Shown here piece after piece: positions 5,038-12,847 of a stretch of DNA of 15,195 bases. The position numbers and the translations under genes were made by a program. The DNA is taken from positions 1-15,195 of the forward strand of contig NZ_LSJA01000313.1 of the NCBI RefSeq assembly GCF_001556515.1, written 5' to 3'. The notes below the pieces were generated by a model, which worked only from the letters and a program-made list of their open reading frames with translations, was not told the DNA's origin and made no database searches. How positions within the stretch are numbered: the first letter of the stretch is position 1; each line of letters begins with the position of its first letter. Source of the DNA: Caulobacter sp. CCH9-E1. GTDB lineage: Bacteria; Pseudomonadota; Alphaproteobacteria; Caulobacterales; Caulobacteraceae.

Positions 5038-7992
5038 GAAGTGCGCCCGGATGTTCACGAAGACGCGGCGGCCCAGATAGTCGTACTGCGAGGACTGAAC
5101 CGAGGTCCCCACCGTGTCGTACTTGCCCTGGCCGAGCGTGAGCGCCGGGGGATGCTCGTCGAACAGGTTCGAGACGCCGCCCGTGATCGACCAGTCCTCC
5201 AAGTCCCGCCGCAGCGACACGTTGTGGTAGGCGGTGAACTCGGTGTGGATCTTGTAGAAGGTCGTTCCGGCCGTATTGACGTCCCGCTCCGTCTCCGCAT
5301 CCGAAGCCTTGCCGACCATGTCGACGCCCCAGAAGCCGGTCCAATCGCCCTTCTGGAAGCTGAGGTTCAGCTGGCCGGTCCAGTCGGGGTCGCCGACAAA
5401 GCCGTTCTGATCGATGATCGTGTCGGCGAACTTGGCCTCGGTGTCCTTCAACTGCCAGGTCGATTGCAGCTCGGCCACCATCTTCACATCCCAAGGCAGG
5501 TCTTGACCGTAGCGGACCGTCAGGTCGATGCCGCGGTTAATCTGCTGAGCGATGTTGATGTAGTTGTTGGTGATGTTGGTGATCAGGTGCGAGCCGGGAT
5601 TCCGCGTGAACAGGCTGCAGAGCTTGTCGTTCGGGAAGTTCAGCGACTTCAGGCACTGGTTGACGATGGTCGCCGCCCCCAGCTGGGTCACCTCGTTCTT
5701 CACGTTGATGTCGAAATAGTCGACGGCCAGCTGCAGGTCCGCGAACTTCGGCGTCCAGATGACGCCATAGGTCTTGGCCAGCGACGTCTCGGCTTCCAGC
5801 AGGCCCTTGCCGCCCGAAGAGACGACCGTGACGCTGGCGCCGGCGCCCGTATAGGTGTCCGGAACGCCCGAGGCGCGGCAGTTGTCGGCGACGCGCTGGG
5901 TGATGTTGCCCTGGGCCAGGTTCTGGCCCCAGCGGATGCAGGGATCAACCGACCGCTGGTTCACGAAGGCCGTTTGCGCGTTCTTGTACAGCTCGAACAG
6001 CGCCGGGGCCCGGAACGACGTGCCCCGCGTGGCGCGCAGGCGCAGCGACGGGATGATCTGCCAGTTCAGACCGATCTTGTAGGTGTCGTCCTCACCATAG
6101 GAATTGACCTTGGTGTGACGGCCCGACAGCGACAGCTCGACGTTCTTGGCCAGGAACATGTCCCGGAAGATCGGGATGCTCAGCTCGCCGTAGACTTCCC
6201 GCGCCAGGTCGTCGCCCTTGGTGACGCCGGCGACCGACGAGTTCCAGATGTTGCCGGCCAGGGTGATCGGGCCGGGCGTGTCGTTGATCGAGTCCTTGCG
6301 GTAGTGGAAGCCCAGGGCGACGCCCACGTCGCCGGCCGGCAGCTTGAACAGGTTGCCCGACACCGAGCCTTCGAACACCAGCTGCTTGTAGACGGTCTTG
6401 CCGGTTTCGGTGTCGAACAGGAACGCTTCTTCCTCCGGCGTGTACTTGCCGGCCAGGAAGTCCGGCGACACCCAGGCCACGTCGACGCACTGCTTCTTGC
6501 TGATCGGCGTCACCGTGCCGACGCACGAGCCGGTGCGGAAGGCGTTGCTGTTGACGGAGTCGTTCAGGATCACGTCCTGCGAATAGAGACCCTTGCTGTG
6601 GCTGTACTGCGCGAAGACGTCCCAGTCCCAGCTCTTCAGGAAGTCGATCTTGCCGAAATCGCCGCGCAGGCCGCCGACATAGCGTTGGTAATCGACGCGC
6701 TGGCCGTCGCGGGCGTGGTTGGTGACCGGGGTCGGCGAGAGGATGTAGTCGCCGCTGAAGCCCACGCTGAACGGATCGGCGCCGGTGTTGGGGCCGCCGG
6801 TCTCGGTGTAGAAATAGCTCCAGAACTGACGATAGCCGTGGGTCTTGGTCGCGCGGCGGTTCAGCAGCGCTTCGCCATAGGCCTCGATGCTGTCGTTGAT
6901 CTTGAAGGCGCCCTGGGCGAAGACCGTGTTGCGCTCGGTGCGCGGGCTCAGCGACGTCGCCAGGTTGAAGGGGCTGTTATAGTCCAGCACGCCGCGGTCC
7001 GGCGCGGCCGGATCGTCGCTGTAGCCAACCACGTAGAAGCCCGCCGGCGCGCCAGGATAGCCGCCGCCCGCCGGGGCGCGCGGGATCAGGCCGGCGATCT
7101 TGCCGGTGTAGTCGTACTGCAGCTTGCCGTCCAAGCCCGAGAAGCTGGGGTCGTACAGCCAGATCTGATCGTACAGCAGGTCCTGGCATTGGATCTTGCC
7201 GGTGCGCGGATCGATCGTGTCCTTACGCTTGCCGTTGGAGTCGGTGATGTACTGACGGCCGCAGTTCGTATAGCTGCGCTGGCCGCGGGTCTGCTCGGCC
7301 TTCTTGAAGTACTCGTACGACAGGCTGAAGAAGCCGCGGTCGAAGGTCTTGGCGAAGCTGGCGCTGGCCGAATACTGCTCGCCGCCGTGCTTCTGGGGCT
7401 GGCTGTAGAACATCGAGGCGTCGATGCCGTCGGTGTTGCGCTTGGTGATGATGTTCACCACGCCGGCCACGGCGTCCGAGCCGTAGATCGACGAGGCGCC
7501 GTCCTTCAGGATGTCGACGTGGTCGATGACCGACAGCGGCAGCACGTTCAGGTCGAAGGCCGAAACGCCGCCGCGGGTGCCGGCGGGACCGGCCCGGCGG
7601 CCGTTCAGCAGGACGAGGGTGCGGTTGGGGCCCAGGCCGCGCAGCGACACGGTCTCCGAACCGGGGCCGCCGTCGGTGACGAAGGCGCTGGAGATGTCCG
7701 AGGTGACCTGCGGCGAGCCCGACGCGATCGTCGAGGACTGCAGCAGGCCCGTCGCCGTGGCGATGCCGCGCAGCTGGCCCTGTTCGGCGGAAATGACCTG
7801 GATGGGGTCCGGGCTGTTGAAGGCCGAGCGCTTGATGCGCGAGCCGGTCACCACCACGGCCTCGACCTCGGCGCTATCCTGCGCCGGAGCGCCCGCGGGC
7901 GGCGCCGTCTGGGCCAGGGCCGGCAAGGCGGCGCTTGTCGCCAGGCCGGCGATGATCGTGGAGGCGAGAAGACGTCCTCGTTGGTTCAGCAT
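5035..7992 (-). CDS. TonB-dependent outer-membrane receptor
   Basis: A 985-residue beta-barrel receptor expected to import a scarce ligand across the outer membrane with TonB/ExbBD energy. The ATG at 7992 gives a clean signal peptide, residues 1-28 (positive MLNQRGR, hydrophobic core, ALPALA before Q). The frame is open upstream to a TTG at 8019, but that start would spoil the signal peptide. A TonB-box-like EAVVVTG (44-50) precedes the plug domain, about 57-183, with VSLRGLGPNRTLVLLNGRR (115-133) and IYGSDAVAGVVNIITKR (169-185). The barrel ends in VFVNIRAHF with the terminal Phe expected of outer-membrane proteins. Cysteines come in spaced pairs in segments likely to be outer loops, suggesting disulfides. 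The substrate is unknown. No riboswitch or Fur-type box was recognised upstream. Confidence 0.95.
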   Translation of the reverse strand: MLNQRGRLLASTIIAGLATSAALPALAQTAPPAGAPAQDSAEVEAVVVTGSRIKRSAFNSPDPIQVISAEQGQLRGIATATGLLQSSTIASGSPQVTSDISSAFVTDGGPGSETVSLRGLGPNRTLVLLNGRRAGPAGTRGGVSAFDLNVLPLSVIDHVDILKDGASSIYGSDAVAGVVNIITKRNTDGIDASMFYSQPQKHGGEQYSASASFAKTFDRGFFSLSYEYFKKAEQTRGQRSYTNCGRQYITDSNGKRKDTIDPRTGKIQCQDLLYDQIWLYDPSFSGLDGKLQYDYTGKIAGLIPRAPAGGGYPGAPAGFYVVGYSDDPAAPDRGVLDYNSPFNLATSLSPRTERNTVFAQGAFKINDSIEAYGEALLNRRATKTHGYRQFWSYFYTETGGPNTGADPFSVGFSGDYILSPTPVTNHARDGQRVDYQRYVGGLRGDFGKIDFLKSWDWDVFAQYSHSKGLYSQDVILNDSVNSNAFRTGSCVGTVTPISKKQCVDVAWVSPDFLAGKYTPEEEAFLFDTETGKTVYKQLVFEGSVSGNLFKLPAGDVGVALGFHYRKDSINDTPGPITLAGNIWNSSVAGVTKGDDLAREVYGELSIPIFRDMFLAKNVELSLSGRHTKVNSYGEDDTYKIGLNWQIIPSLRLRATRGTSFRAPALFELYKNAQTAFVNQRSVDPCIRWGQNLAQGNITQRVADNCRASGVPDTYTGAGASVTVVSSGGKGLLEAETSLAKTYGVIWTPKFADLQLAVDYFDINVKNEVTQLGAATIVNQCLKSLNFPNDKLCSLFTRNPGSHLITNITNNYINIAQQINRGIDLTVRYGQDLPWDVKMVAELQSTWQLKDTEAKFADTIIDQNGFVGDPDWTGQLNLSFQKGDWTGFWGVDMVGKASDAETERDVNTAGTTFYKIHTEFTAYHNVSLRRDLEDWSITGGVSNLFDEHPPALTLGQGKYDTVGTSVQSSQYDYLGRRVFVNIRAHF

Positions 7993-8301
7993 GAAATGAA
8001 CTGGCCCCTCAATAGTCAAGCTTGAGGCGGAACGCGCGGAGGCGATTCAACTCGCGCGCGACGTTTCGCTTTGCGCCAGCCAAGCTCTTTCAAGAAGCGA
8101 CCGCAATATTTTCGCCGCCGAACCGTCATATTTGCGCGGGCTGTGACATCTTTCGCGCACTCTTGGGCCGTATTCGCCGCGAAGACGACAGTGTTCGACC
8201 CTATCCATGACATCGCCCTCGCCTGCGGCGTCGGGCCGCAGCGCGCGTCTCGGAATCTGGGGTCATTCTGCCCGCGCTTGGGGACGGCTGGGAGGATGGC
8301 C

Positions 8302-8454
8302 ATGGACGAGTTCATTCGCCGCAAGAATATCGAGCTGTTCCGGGCGAAGCTGAAGCGCGAGTGCGATCCGGAACTGCGCGAGACGCTCGAGCAGCTGCTC
8401 AAGGAATATGAGGCCATCCCGCTGGGCGGAGGCTCGCCGCCCATGGCGGCCTAG
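8302..8454 (+). CDS. conserved small alphaproteobacterial protein (RRKNIELFR family)
   Basis: A 50-residue charged helical protein beginning MDEFIRRKNIELFRAKLKRE and ending in a Gly/Pro-rich tail. Small proteins with an 'FIRRKNI-LF/Y-R-L' start and a 'DP--R--LE-LL-E' body recur in alphaproteobacteria and have no function I can name. Two in-frame ATGs exist, at 8296 and 8302. GGAGG (8291-8295) abuts the first but sits 6 nt before the second, so 8302 is preferred. The frame also extends upstream to 8071, but that part looks non-coding. The gene stands alone, divergent from the TonB-dependent receptor, and a palindrome begins right at its stop codon. Confidence 0.75.
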   Translation: MDEFIRRKNIELFRAKLKRECDPELRETLEQLLKEYEAIPLGGGSPPMAA

Positions 8455-8505
8455 AGCGCGTTAGGTTTAAGTGTGAGCGGTTAAACCGCTCGAACGCGCT
8501 CTAAG
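8451..8505. repeat. bifurcated palindromic intergenic repeat
   Basis: Outer arms TAGAGCGCGTT (8452-8462) and AACGCGCTCTA (8493-8503) pair perfectly. Inside, GAGCGGT (8475-8481) pairs with ACCGCTC (8485-8491), while GGTTTAA (8464-8470) can alternatively pair with TTAAACC (8481-8487). It lies between the convergent small gene and the efflux operon, overlapping the small gene's stop codon. It could act as a bidirectional transcription stop, but its CTAGAGC start suggests a dispersed repeat family. Confidence 0.65.
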
Positions 8506-8516
8506 TCAGACAGGCT

Positions 8517-9902
8517 CTAGCGCTCAGGGACATTCGTCTCGGTCCACCCGCCGCCCAGGGCCTGATACAGCGCCACGGCGTTCTGCAGCCGGGCCTCGCG
8601 AACCTGTGACAGCGCCAGATCCGTGGCGAGCAGGGCGCGCTGGGCGTCCAACTCCTCCAGATAGGCGACATAGCCCGCCTGGTAGCGCTTGCGCGCGTGG
8701 TCCAGGGCCGAGGCGGCGGCGGCGCGCTGGCGTACGGCGGCGGCCTCCTGCTCGGCGAGGCGACCCGTGCCCTCAAGCGCGCTCTCGACCTCGCTGAACG
8801 CGGTCAGCACGGCCTTGCGATAGGCGAAGGCCGCCTGGTCGCGGCGGGCCGCGGCGGCGTCGGACTGGGCCCGCAGACGACCGCCGTCGAAGATCGGCGC
8901 CAGGGCGCTGGCCCCCAGGCTCCAGACCGTCACCGGGTCCAGATGCTCGACGAACAGCTCCCCGCCGGCCGCCGACAGGCGCACCTGGGGCAGGAAGGCC
9001 GCGCGCGCCGAGCTCAGGCTGGCGTCGGCGGCGGCCAGGGTCGCTTCGGCCTGGGCGATGTCGGGGCGCCGGGCCAGCAGCGAGGAGGGTAGCGGCGCGC
9101 CCGGTTGCGGGATGACGAGGGCGGCGAGGGTTCCGCGCGCGATCGGCTGCGAGGTCTGGCCCACCAGCAGGGCCAAGGCGCCCTCCTGGCGACGGATGGC
9201 CAGCTCCAGGGCCGGGACGCGCTGGGCGGCGGCTTCCAGCTCGGCCTCGGCCTGACGGAGTTCGAGGTCCGAGGTTACGCCTTCCTGGGCCCGGCGGCGG
9301 GCGCGAACGGCGGATTCCTGGCGCGAGGCCAGGGTGGCGCGGGCGGTGGCCAGCTGGGCGTCCAGCGACAGCAAGGCCACATAGGACCGCGCGACGGCGG
9401 CCGAGACCGACAGGCGGGCGGCGTCGCGGGCGTCGCGGCTGGCCTGCAGGCTGGCGCGGGCGGCGGCGTCGGCGGCGCGGACGCGGCCCCACAGATCGAC
9501 CTCGTAGGCGACCTGGACCTGAGGTTGGCTCGCCAAGGTCGTGCTGGGCTGGCCGAAGGCGTCCAGCTTGCGCTCCTTCTGCGCGCCGGCCGCCAGGTTG
9601 ACCGACGGCAGCAGGGCCGAGCTGGCCAGCAGGCTCTGGGCCTCGGCCTCGCGGACCCGCGCCTCGGCCGCGCCGAGGTCGGCGTTATGGGCCAGGGCGG
9701 CGGCGACCAGGTCCGACAGGCGCGGATCGCCGAACGCCTTCCACCACTCGGCGGCGGCGGCGTCCTGCGAAATCGTGGCGGGCGCGCGCCAGCCGGCGGG
9801 CGGGACGACGGCGGCCGAGGGCGGCGGTCCGGTCCTGGGGCCCGGCGTCGCGCAGGCGGCCAGGGCGCTCAAGGCCGCCAGACCGATCAGGGCGCGGCGC
9901 AT
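8517..9902 (-). CDS. NodT-family outer-membrane efflux lipoprotein (TolC-like)
   Basis: The outer-membrane channel of a tripartite efflux system, 461 residues. It begins with a lipoprotein signal MRRALIGLAALSALAAC, lipobox LAAC with Cys17 as lipid anchor. Two OEP-type helical repeats follow. Family landmarks are EWWKAFGDPRLSDLV, the beta-strand YEVDLWGRVRAADAA, LLARRPDIAQAEATLAAA before the second repeat, and LAPIFDGGRL. The ATG at 9902 shares one base with the stop of the adaptor gene (TGATG), so the two are translationally coupled. The frame runs open far upstream on this strand, but that stretch is the other reading frame of the adaptor gene. It is the last gene of the operon; the palindrome at 8451-8505 follows it. 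Confidence 0.93.
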   Translation of the reverse strand: MRRALIGLAALSALAACATPGPRTGPPPSAAVVPPAGWRAPATISQDAAAAEWWKAFGDPRLSDLVAAALAHNADLGAAEARVREAEAQSLLASSALLPSVNLAAGAQKERKLDAFGQPSTTLASQPQVQVAYEVDLWGRVRAADAAARASLQASRDARDAARLSVSAAVARSYVALLSLDAQLATARATLASRQESAVRARRRAQEGVTSDLELRQAEAELEAAAQRVPALELAIRRQEGALALLVGQTSQPIARGTLAALVIPQPGAPLPSSLLARRPDIAQAEATLAAADASLSSARAAFLPQVRLSAAGGELFVEHLDPVTVWSLGASALAPIFDGGRLRAQSDAAAARRDQAAFAYRKAVLTAFSEVESALEGTGRLAEQEAAAVRQRAAAASALDHARKRYQAGYVAYLEELDAQRALLATDLALSQVREARLQNAVALYQALGGGWTETNVPER

Positions 9903-11032
9903 CAGCGGCGACCCTTGCCGGCGGTGTCGACCTCGGCCTGAACCGACATGCCCGGACGCAGGCGGGCCAGGTCCGGCTGGCCGGCGTCGAGCACGATCCG
10001 CACCGGCAGGCGCTGGGCGATCTTGGTGAAGTTCCCCGTGGCGTTCTGCGGCGGCAGGATGCTGAACTCCGAGCCGGTGGCGGGCGAGACCTGCTCGACC
10101 TTGCCCGTGAAGCGCTGGTCGGCCAGGGCGTCGACCGTGACGCTGGCGGCCTGGCCAGGGCTCATCCGACCGGCCTGACGCTCCTTGAAGTTGGCGATCA
10201 CCCAGCGCTGCGGCGGCACCAGCGAGACCAACTGGCTGCCGGCCGTCACCCACTGGCCGTTGCGCACGCCGACCTGGCCCAGCTGGCCGTCGGCGGGGGC
10301 GGCGACGATGGTGTTGGACAGGTCGATCTCGGCCAGGCGCAGGGCGGCTTTGGCGGCGGCGACGGCGGCCTGCAGACCCTCGCGCGAGACCCCGACCGAG
10401 CGGATGTCCTGGCGGGCGATCTCGCGGCCGGCCTTGGCCGAGGCGAGCGTAGCCTCGGCGGCCCGCAGGGCGGCGCGAGCCTGGTCGCGCTCGCGCAGGG
10501 AGACCGACCCGTCGGTCGCCAGCTCGGCGACGCGGGCCATGTCGGCGCGGGCCCGCTCGACCTGGGCCTGGGCCGAGCCGATATCGGCCTCGCGGCTCTT
10601 CAACGCCGCCTCGCGGGAGGCCTGGGCCTGGGTCGAGTTGGCGAGGTCGGCCTCGCGGGCGGCCAGCGCGGCGCGGGCCTGGTCCACGCGCTGGGCGTAG
10701 ATGCGCTGGTCGATCGTAAACAGCGGCTGGCCCTTGCGCACGGTCTGGAAGTCCTGGGCCATGACCTTGACGACATAGCCGCTCAGCTGCGGCGCGACGA
10801 CGGTGACCTGGCCGCGCACATAGGCGTTGTCGGTCCGCTCCACCGAGCCTCCGAACGGCGGCAGCTTCCACAGGAACAGGATCAGCACGATCACCGCCAG
10901 GGTGACGGCCGTGGTGATCAGGATCGCCGGGACGCTGGGCGGCTTGGGCCGCGCGGGCGGCGGCGCGGCCGACGCGGCGCGGTCTTCGGGCTGGGGCGCG
11001 GGGCCGGGCGGCGGGGAGGTCGCGTCGGTCAT
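9902..11032 (-). CDS. EmrA/HlyD-type periplasmic adaptor (membrane fusion protein)
   Basis: The adaptor of the efflux system, 376 residues, bridging the inner-membrane pump and the outer-membrane channel. It has a Pro-rich cytoplasmic N-terminus, one membrane anchor (about 34-55, ending LFLWKLPPF), the first half of a lipoyl domain with TDNAYVRGQVTVVAPQLSG (67-85), a long Ala/Arg-rich coiled-coil hairpin (about 113-235), the second lipoyl half starting NTIVAAPADGQLGQVGVRNG (240-259), and a beta-barrel. The segment FSILPPQNATGNFTKIAQR (323-341) is the hallmark of EmrA-type adaptors that pair with DHA2 MFS pumps. The ATG at 11032 overlaps the stop of the pump gene by ATGA (11029-11032), and the gene's own stop overlaps the NodT start by one base. 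Confidence 0.94.
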   Translation of the reverse strand: MTDATSPPPGPAPQPEDRAASAAPPPARPKPPSVPAILITTAVTLAVIVLILFLWKLPPFGGSVERTDNAYVRGQVTVVAPQLSGYVVKVMAQDFQTVRKGQPLFTIDQRIYAQRVDQARAALAAREADLANSTQAQASREAALKSREADIGSAQAQVERARADMARVAELATDGSVSLRERDQARAALRAAEATLASAKAGREIARQDIRSVGVSREGLQAAVAAAKAALRLAEIDLSNTIVAAPADGQLGQVGVRNGQWVTAGSQLVSLVPPQRWVIANFKERQAGRMSPGQAASVTVDALADQRFTGKVEQVSPATGSEFSILPPQNATGNFTKIAQRLPVRIVLDAGQPDLARLRPGMSVQAEVDTAGKGRR

Positions 11033-12705
11033 GCGGTCTCTCGGGCTGGAAGGGTGGAAGCAGGCGCGGCGGGCGTCTGGGCCTTCATGCGCAAGGCCAA
11101 ACGCGCGAACAGCAAGCCGGCGTAGAAGAACTGGGCCAGGGCCACGACGCCGACCACCAGGAAGACGTCGTTGAAGGCCAGGACGGTGGCCTGTTGCGTC
11201 ACCTGCTGGGTCAGCAACACGCTGGCGTCGGCGGCGCGCAGCGCCGGGTCGGTCTGGGTCGAGGCGTAGACGCCGCCATAGGTCTGCAGCGTCGCCGCGA
11301 CGGCGGGATCCGCTCCGGTCAGGCGCTCGGCCAGGCCCACGGCGTGTTGCTGGGTCCGCACGGTCTGCAAGGTGCCCAGCATGGCCGCGCCGAACAGGCC
11401 GCCCAGGTTCTGCGCCACGCCGAACATCACCGAGAAGGTGATGATCGAGCCCAGGCCCCGGGTCAGCAACTGGCCGATGCCAAACATGAAGGACGGGCCC
11501 AGGAACATGGTCGCGGCGAAGGCCAGCAGCGCCTGGCTGAAATAGAGCTCGGCCGGCCCGGTCTGGGGCGTGGAGCGCGCGTCCAGGAAGGCGGCGACGG
11601 CGATCAGCAGGATCGAACCCAGGAACTGCGCTGGCAGGGTCTTCTGGGTCAGGGTCGCGGCGCTGACCACCAGGCCGGCGGCGGAGGCGGCCAGGACGAC
11701 GGCGTAGAGCAGGCGCTGCTGCTCCTGGGCAAAGCCCAGGGCCTGCATCAGGCCCGCCGCGCCGACGGTCTGTTCCGACAGAATGACCCGCACCAGGGCG
11801 ACGTTCAGGCAGAAGCGCAGGAAGGTCCCGGTGGCGATCCAGCGGGTGTCGATCAGCGGGTGCGCCCGGCTGTGCTCGACCACGCTGCCCGCCGCCAGCA
11901 GGATCATGGCGGCGATCAGGCACCAGCCGATCCACGGCGCCTCGAACCACCAGACGATACGGCCCAGGCCCAGGACGGCGACGATCAGGCCCAAGCCGCC
12001 CCCCAGCAGGGCGAAGGTCAGGGCGTCGACGCCTTCGAACACGTGGATGCGGACCCCGATCGGCAGGCGGAACAGCCAGACCGTCGCCAGGCACAGCGCC
12101 GCGAGGCTGGCCTCCAGCGCATAGAGGCCATGCCAGTAGGCGGCGTCGAGCAGGCTGGTGGAGATCACGCGGGCCAGCGGCGAGCCCAGCTGCGAGACGC
12201 CCACGCCCAGCACGAGCGCCCCGATCCGGAACGAGGCGGGAAAGGCCTGCAGCATGTAGAACATCGCCAGCGCCGTCAGCGCCGCCGCGCCCACGCCGCT
12301 GATCGCCCGCAGGATCAGGGCCATGGCGAAGTTGTCGAGCGCCAGGTGGGCGAAGGCCGCCACGGTGTAGAGGCTGAGGAACACCAGGGCGAACCGGCGG
12401 ATGCCGAACTGCTGGCGGTACTTCACCAGCAGCAGGTTCATCGAGATGTTGGTCATCACATAGATCGTCGTCAGCCAGGCGCCTTCGGTCGGCGTCAGGC
12501 CCAGCGACCCCTGGATGGCCGGCAGGTTGACCTGGATCAGGGCCTGGCCCAGCGAGCCGGTCACCCCGATCAACAGGCTGATCAGCCCGTGGATGATCCT
12601 GAAGCGCGCCGGGAAATGCGGCGTCGACGGCGAGCCGGGCAGGAAGGGCCGCTCGTGCGGAAGCCAGTCCGGCGTCTGTCCGATCTGTTGGCCGTGTTGC
12701 GGCAT
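11029..12705 (-). CDS. MFS multidrug efflux pump, divergent DHA2 (EmrB-like) type
   Basis: The inner-membrane pump of the tripartite system, 558 residues, with hydrophobic segments consistent with the 14-helix DHA2 family, expected to expel drugs or small toxic compounds using the proton gradient. The start is ATG at 12705 (GAGG just upstream); the frame continues to 12783, but that Arg-rich part is not membrane-protein-like. Residues 1 to about 35 are a hydrophilic tail. It is recognisable by LPAIQGSLGLTPTEGAWLTTIYV (about 61-83), the EmrB-like pattern after helix 1. Motifs are degenerate: the first helix reads SLGQALIQVNLP (51-62) where DHA2 pumps usually carry an Asp, and the motif C region reads GVGVSQLGSPLARVIS (167-182) instead of GPxxGG. 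Gene order pump-adaptor-channel and overlapping stops and starts make the operon clear. Confidence 0.88.
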   Translation of the reverse strand: MPQHGQQIGQTPDWLPHERPFLPGSPSTPHFPARFRIIHGLISLLIGVTGSLGQALIQVNLPAIQGSLGLTPTEGAWLTTIYVMTNISMNLLLVKYRQQFGIRRFALVFLSLYTVAAFAHLALDNFAMALILRAISGVGAAALTALAMFYMLQAFPASFRIGALVLGVGVSQLGSPLARVISTSLLDAAYWHGLYALEASLAALCLATVWLFRLPIGVRIHVFEGVDALTFALLGGGLGLIVAVLGLGRIVWWFEAPWIGWCLIAAMILLAAGSVVEHSRAHPLIDTRWIATGTFLRFCLNVALVRVILSEQTVGAAGLMQALGFAQEQQRLLYAVVLAASAAGLVVSAATLTQKTLPAQFLGSILLIAVAAFLDARSTPQTGPAELYFSQALLAFAATMFLGPSFMFGIGQLLTRGLGSIITFSVMFGVAQNLGGLFGAAMLGTLQTVRTQQHAVGLAERLTGADPAVAATLQTYGGVYASTQTDPALRAADASVLLTQQVTQQATVLAFNDVFLVVGVVALAQFFYAGLLFARLALRMKAQTPAAPASTLPARETA

Positions 12706-12755
12706 GGGGCCTCGACTGTGAGCCGGTCTTTTACCCCGCGACGCGCGCGCGGCAA

Positions 12756-12783
12756 GGTTTAGTCTTCGGTTGCGGCGCCTCAA
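12756..12783 (-). promoter_or_regulatory. possible housekeeping-sigma promoter of the efflux operon
   Basis: On the minus strand TTGAGGC (from 12783) is followed after 13 nt by ACTAAACC (12763-12756). This is close to the Caulobacter vegetative pattern TTGACGS-N10-14-GCTANAWC, with mismatches in both boxes. Transcription would start near 12750, about 45 nt before the pump start codon. No dyad typical of a TetR or MarR operator stood out. Confidence 0.35.
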
Positions 12784-12847
12784 CCTTGACGGGCCGCCAG
12801 GAGCGTCGGCAGCTAGACGTCGAGGTCATCTACAGGGGAAGAATGTC

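Noticed and set aside
4984..8025. Very long plus-strand open frame (about 1000 codons) opposite the TonB-dependent receptor.
   Set aside because: It mirrors the receptor codon by codon and its translation is low-complexity (Val, Ala, Arg, Asp, Gly). In GC-rich genes the antisense frame is often free of stops. The minus-strand protein has a signal peptide, plug and barrel.
8044..8048. GATTC (a CcrM methylation site, GANTC) 52 nt upstream of the receptor start, and GAATC at 3819-3823 and 8253-8257.
   Set aside because: GANTC also occurs inside coding regions of this window, so a single site is no evidence of cell-cycle control.
9903..12094. Upstream parts of the long minus-strand frames leading into the NodT and EmrA-type genes, which would make fused or much longer proteins.
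   Set aside because: The extra parts are out-of-frame readings of the adaptor and pump genes. Proper starts with a lipobox (9902) and at an ATGA overlap (11032) are present.
11194..12762. Long plus-strand open frame opposite the MFS pump gene.
   Set aside because: The translation is a Gln/Arg/Gly/Asp-rich low-complexity string with no domain, while the minus strand encodes a clear membrane transporter.
12786..12818. TTGACGG and GCTAGAC upstream of fabA as a vegetative promoter.
   Set aside because: Each box matches the Caulobacter pattern well, but the 19-nt spacing is too long for the usual 10-14 nt.
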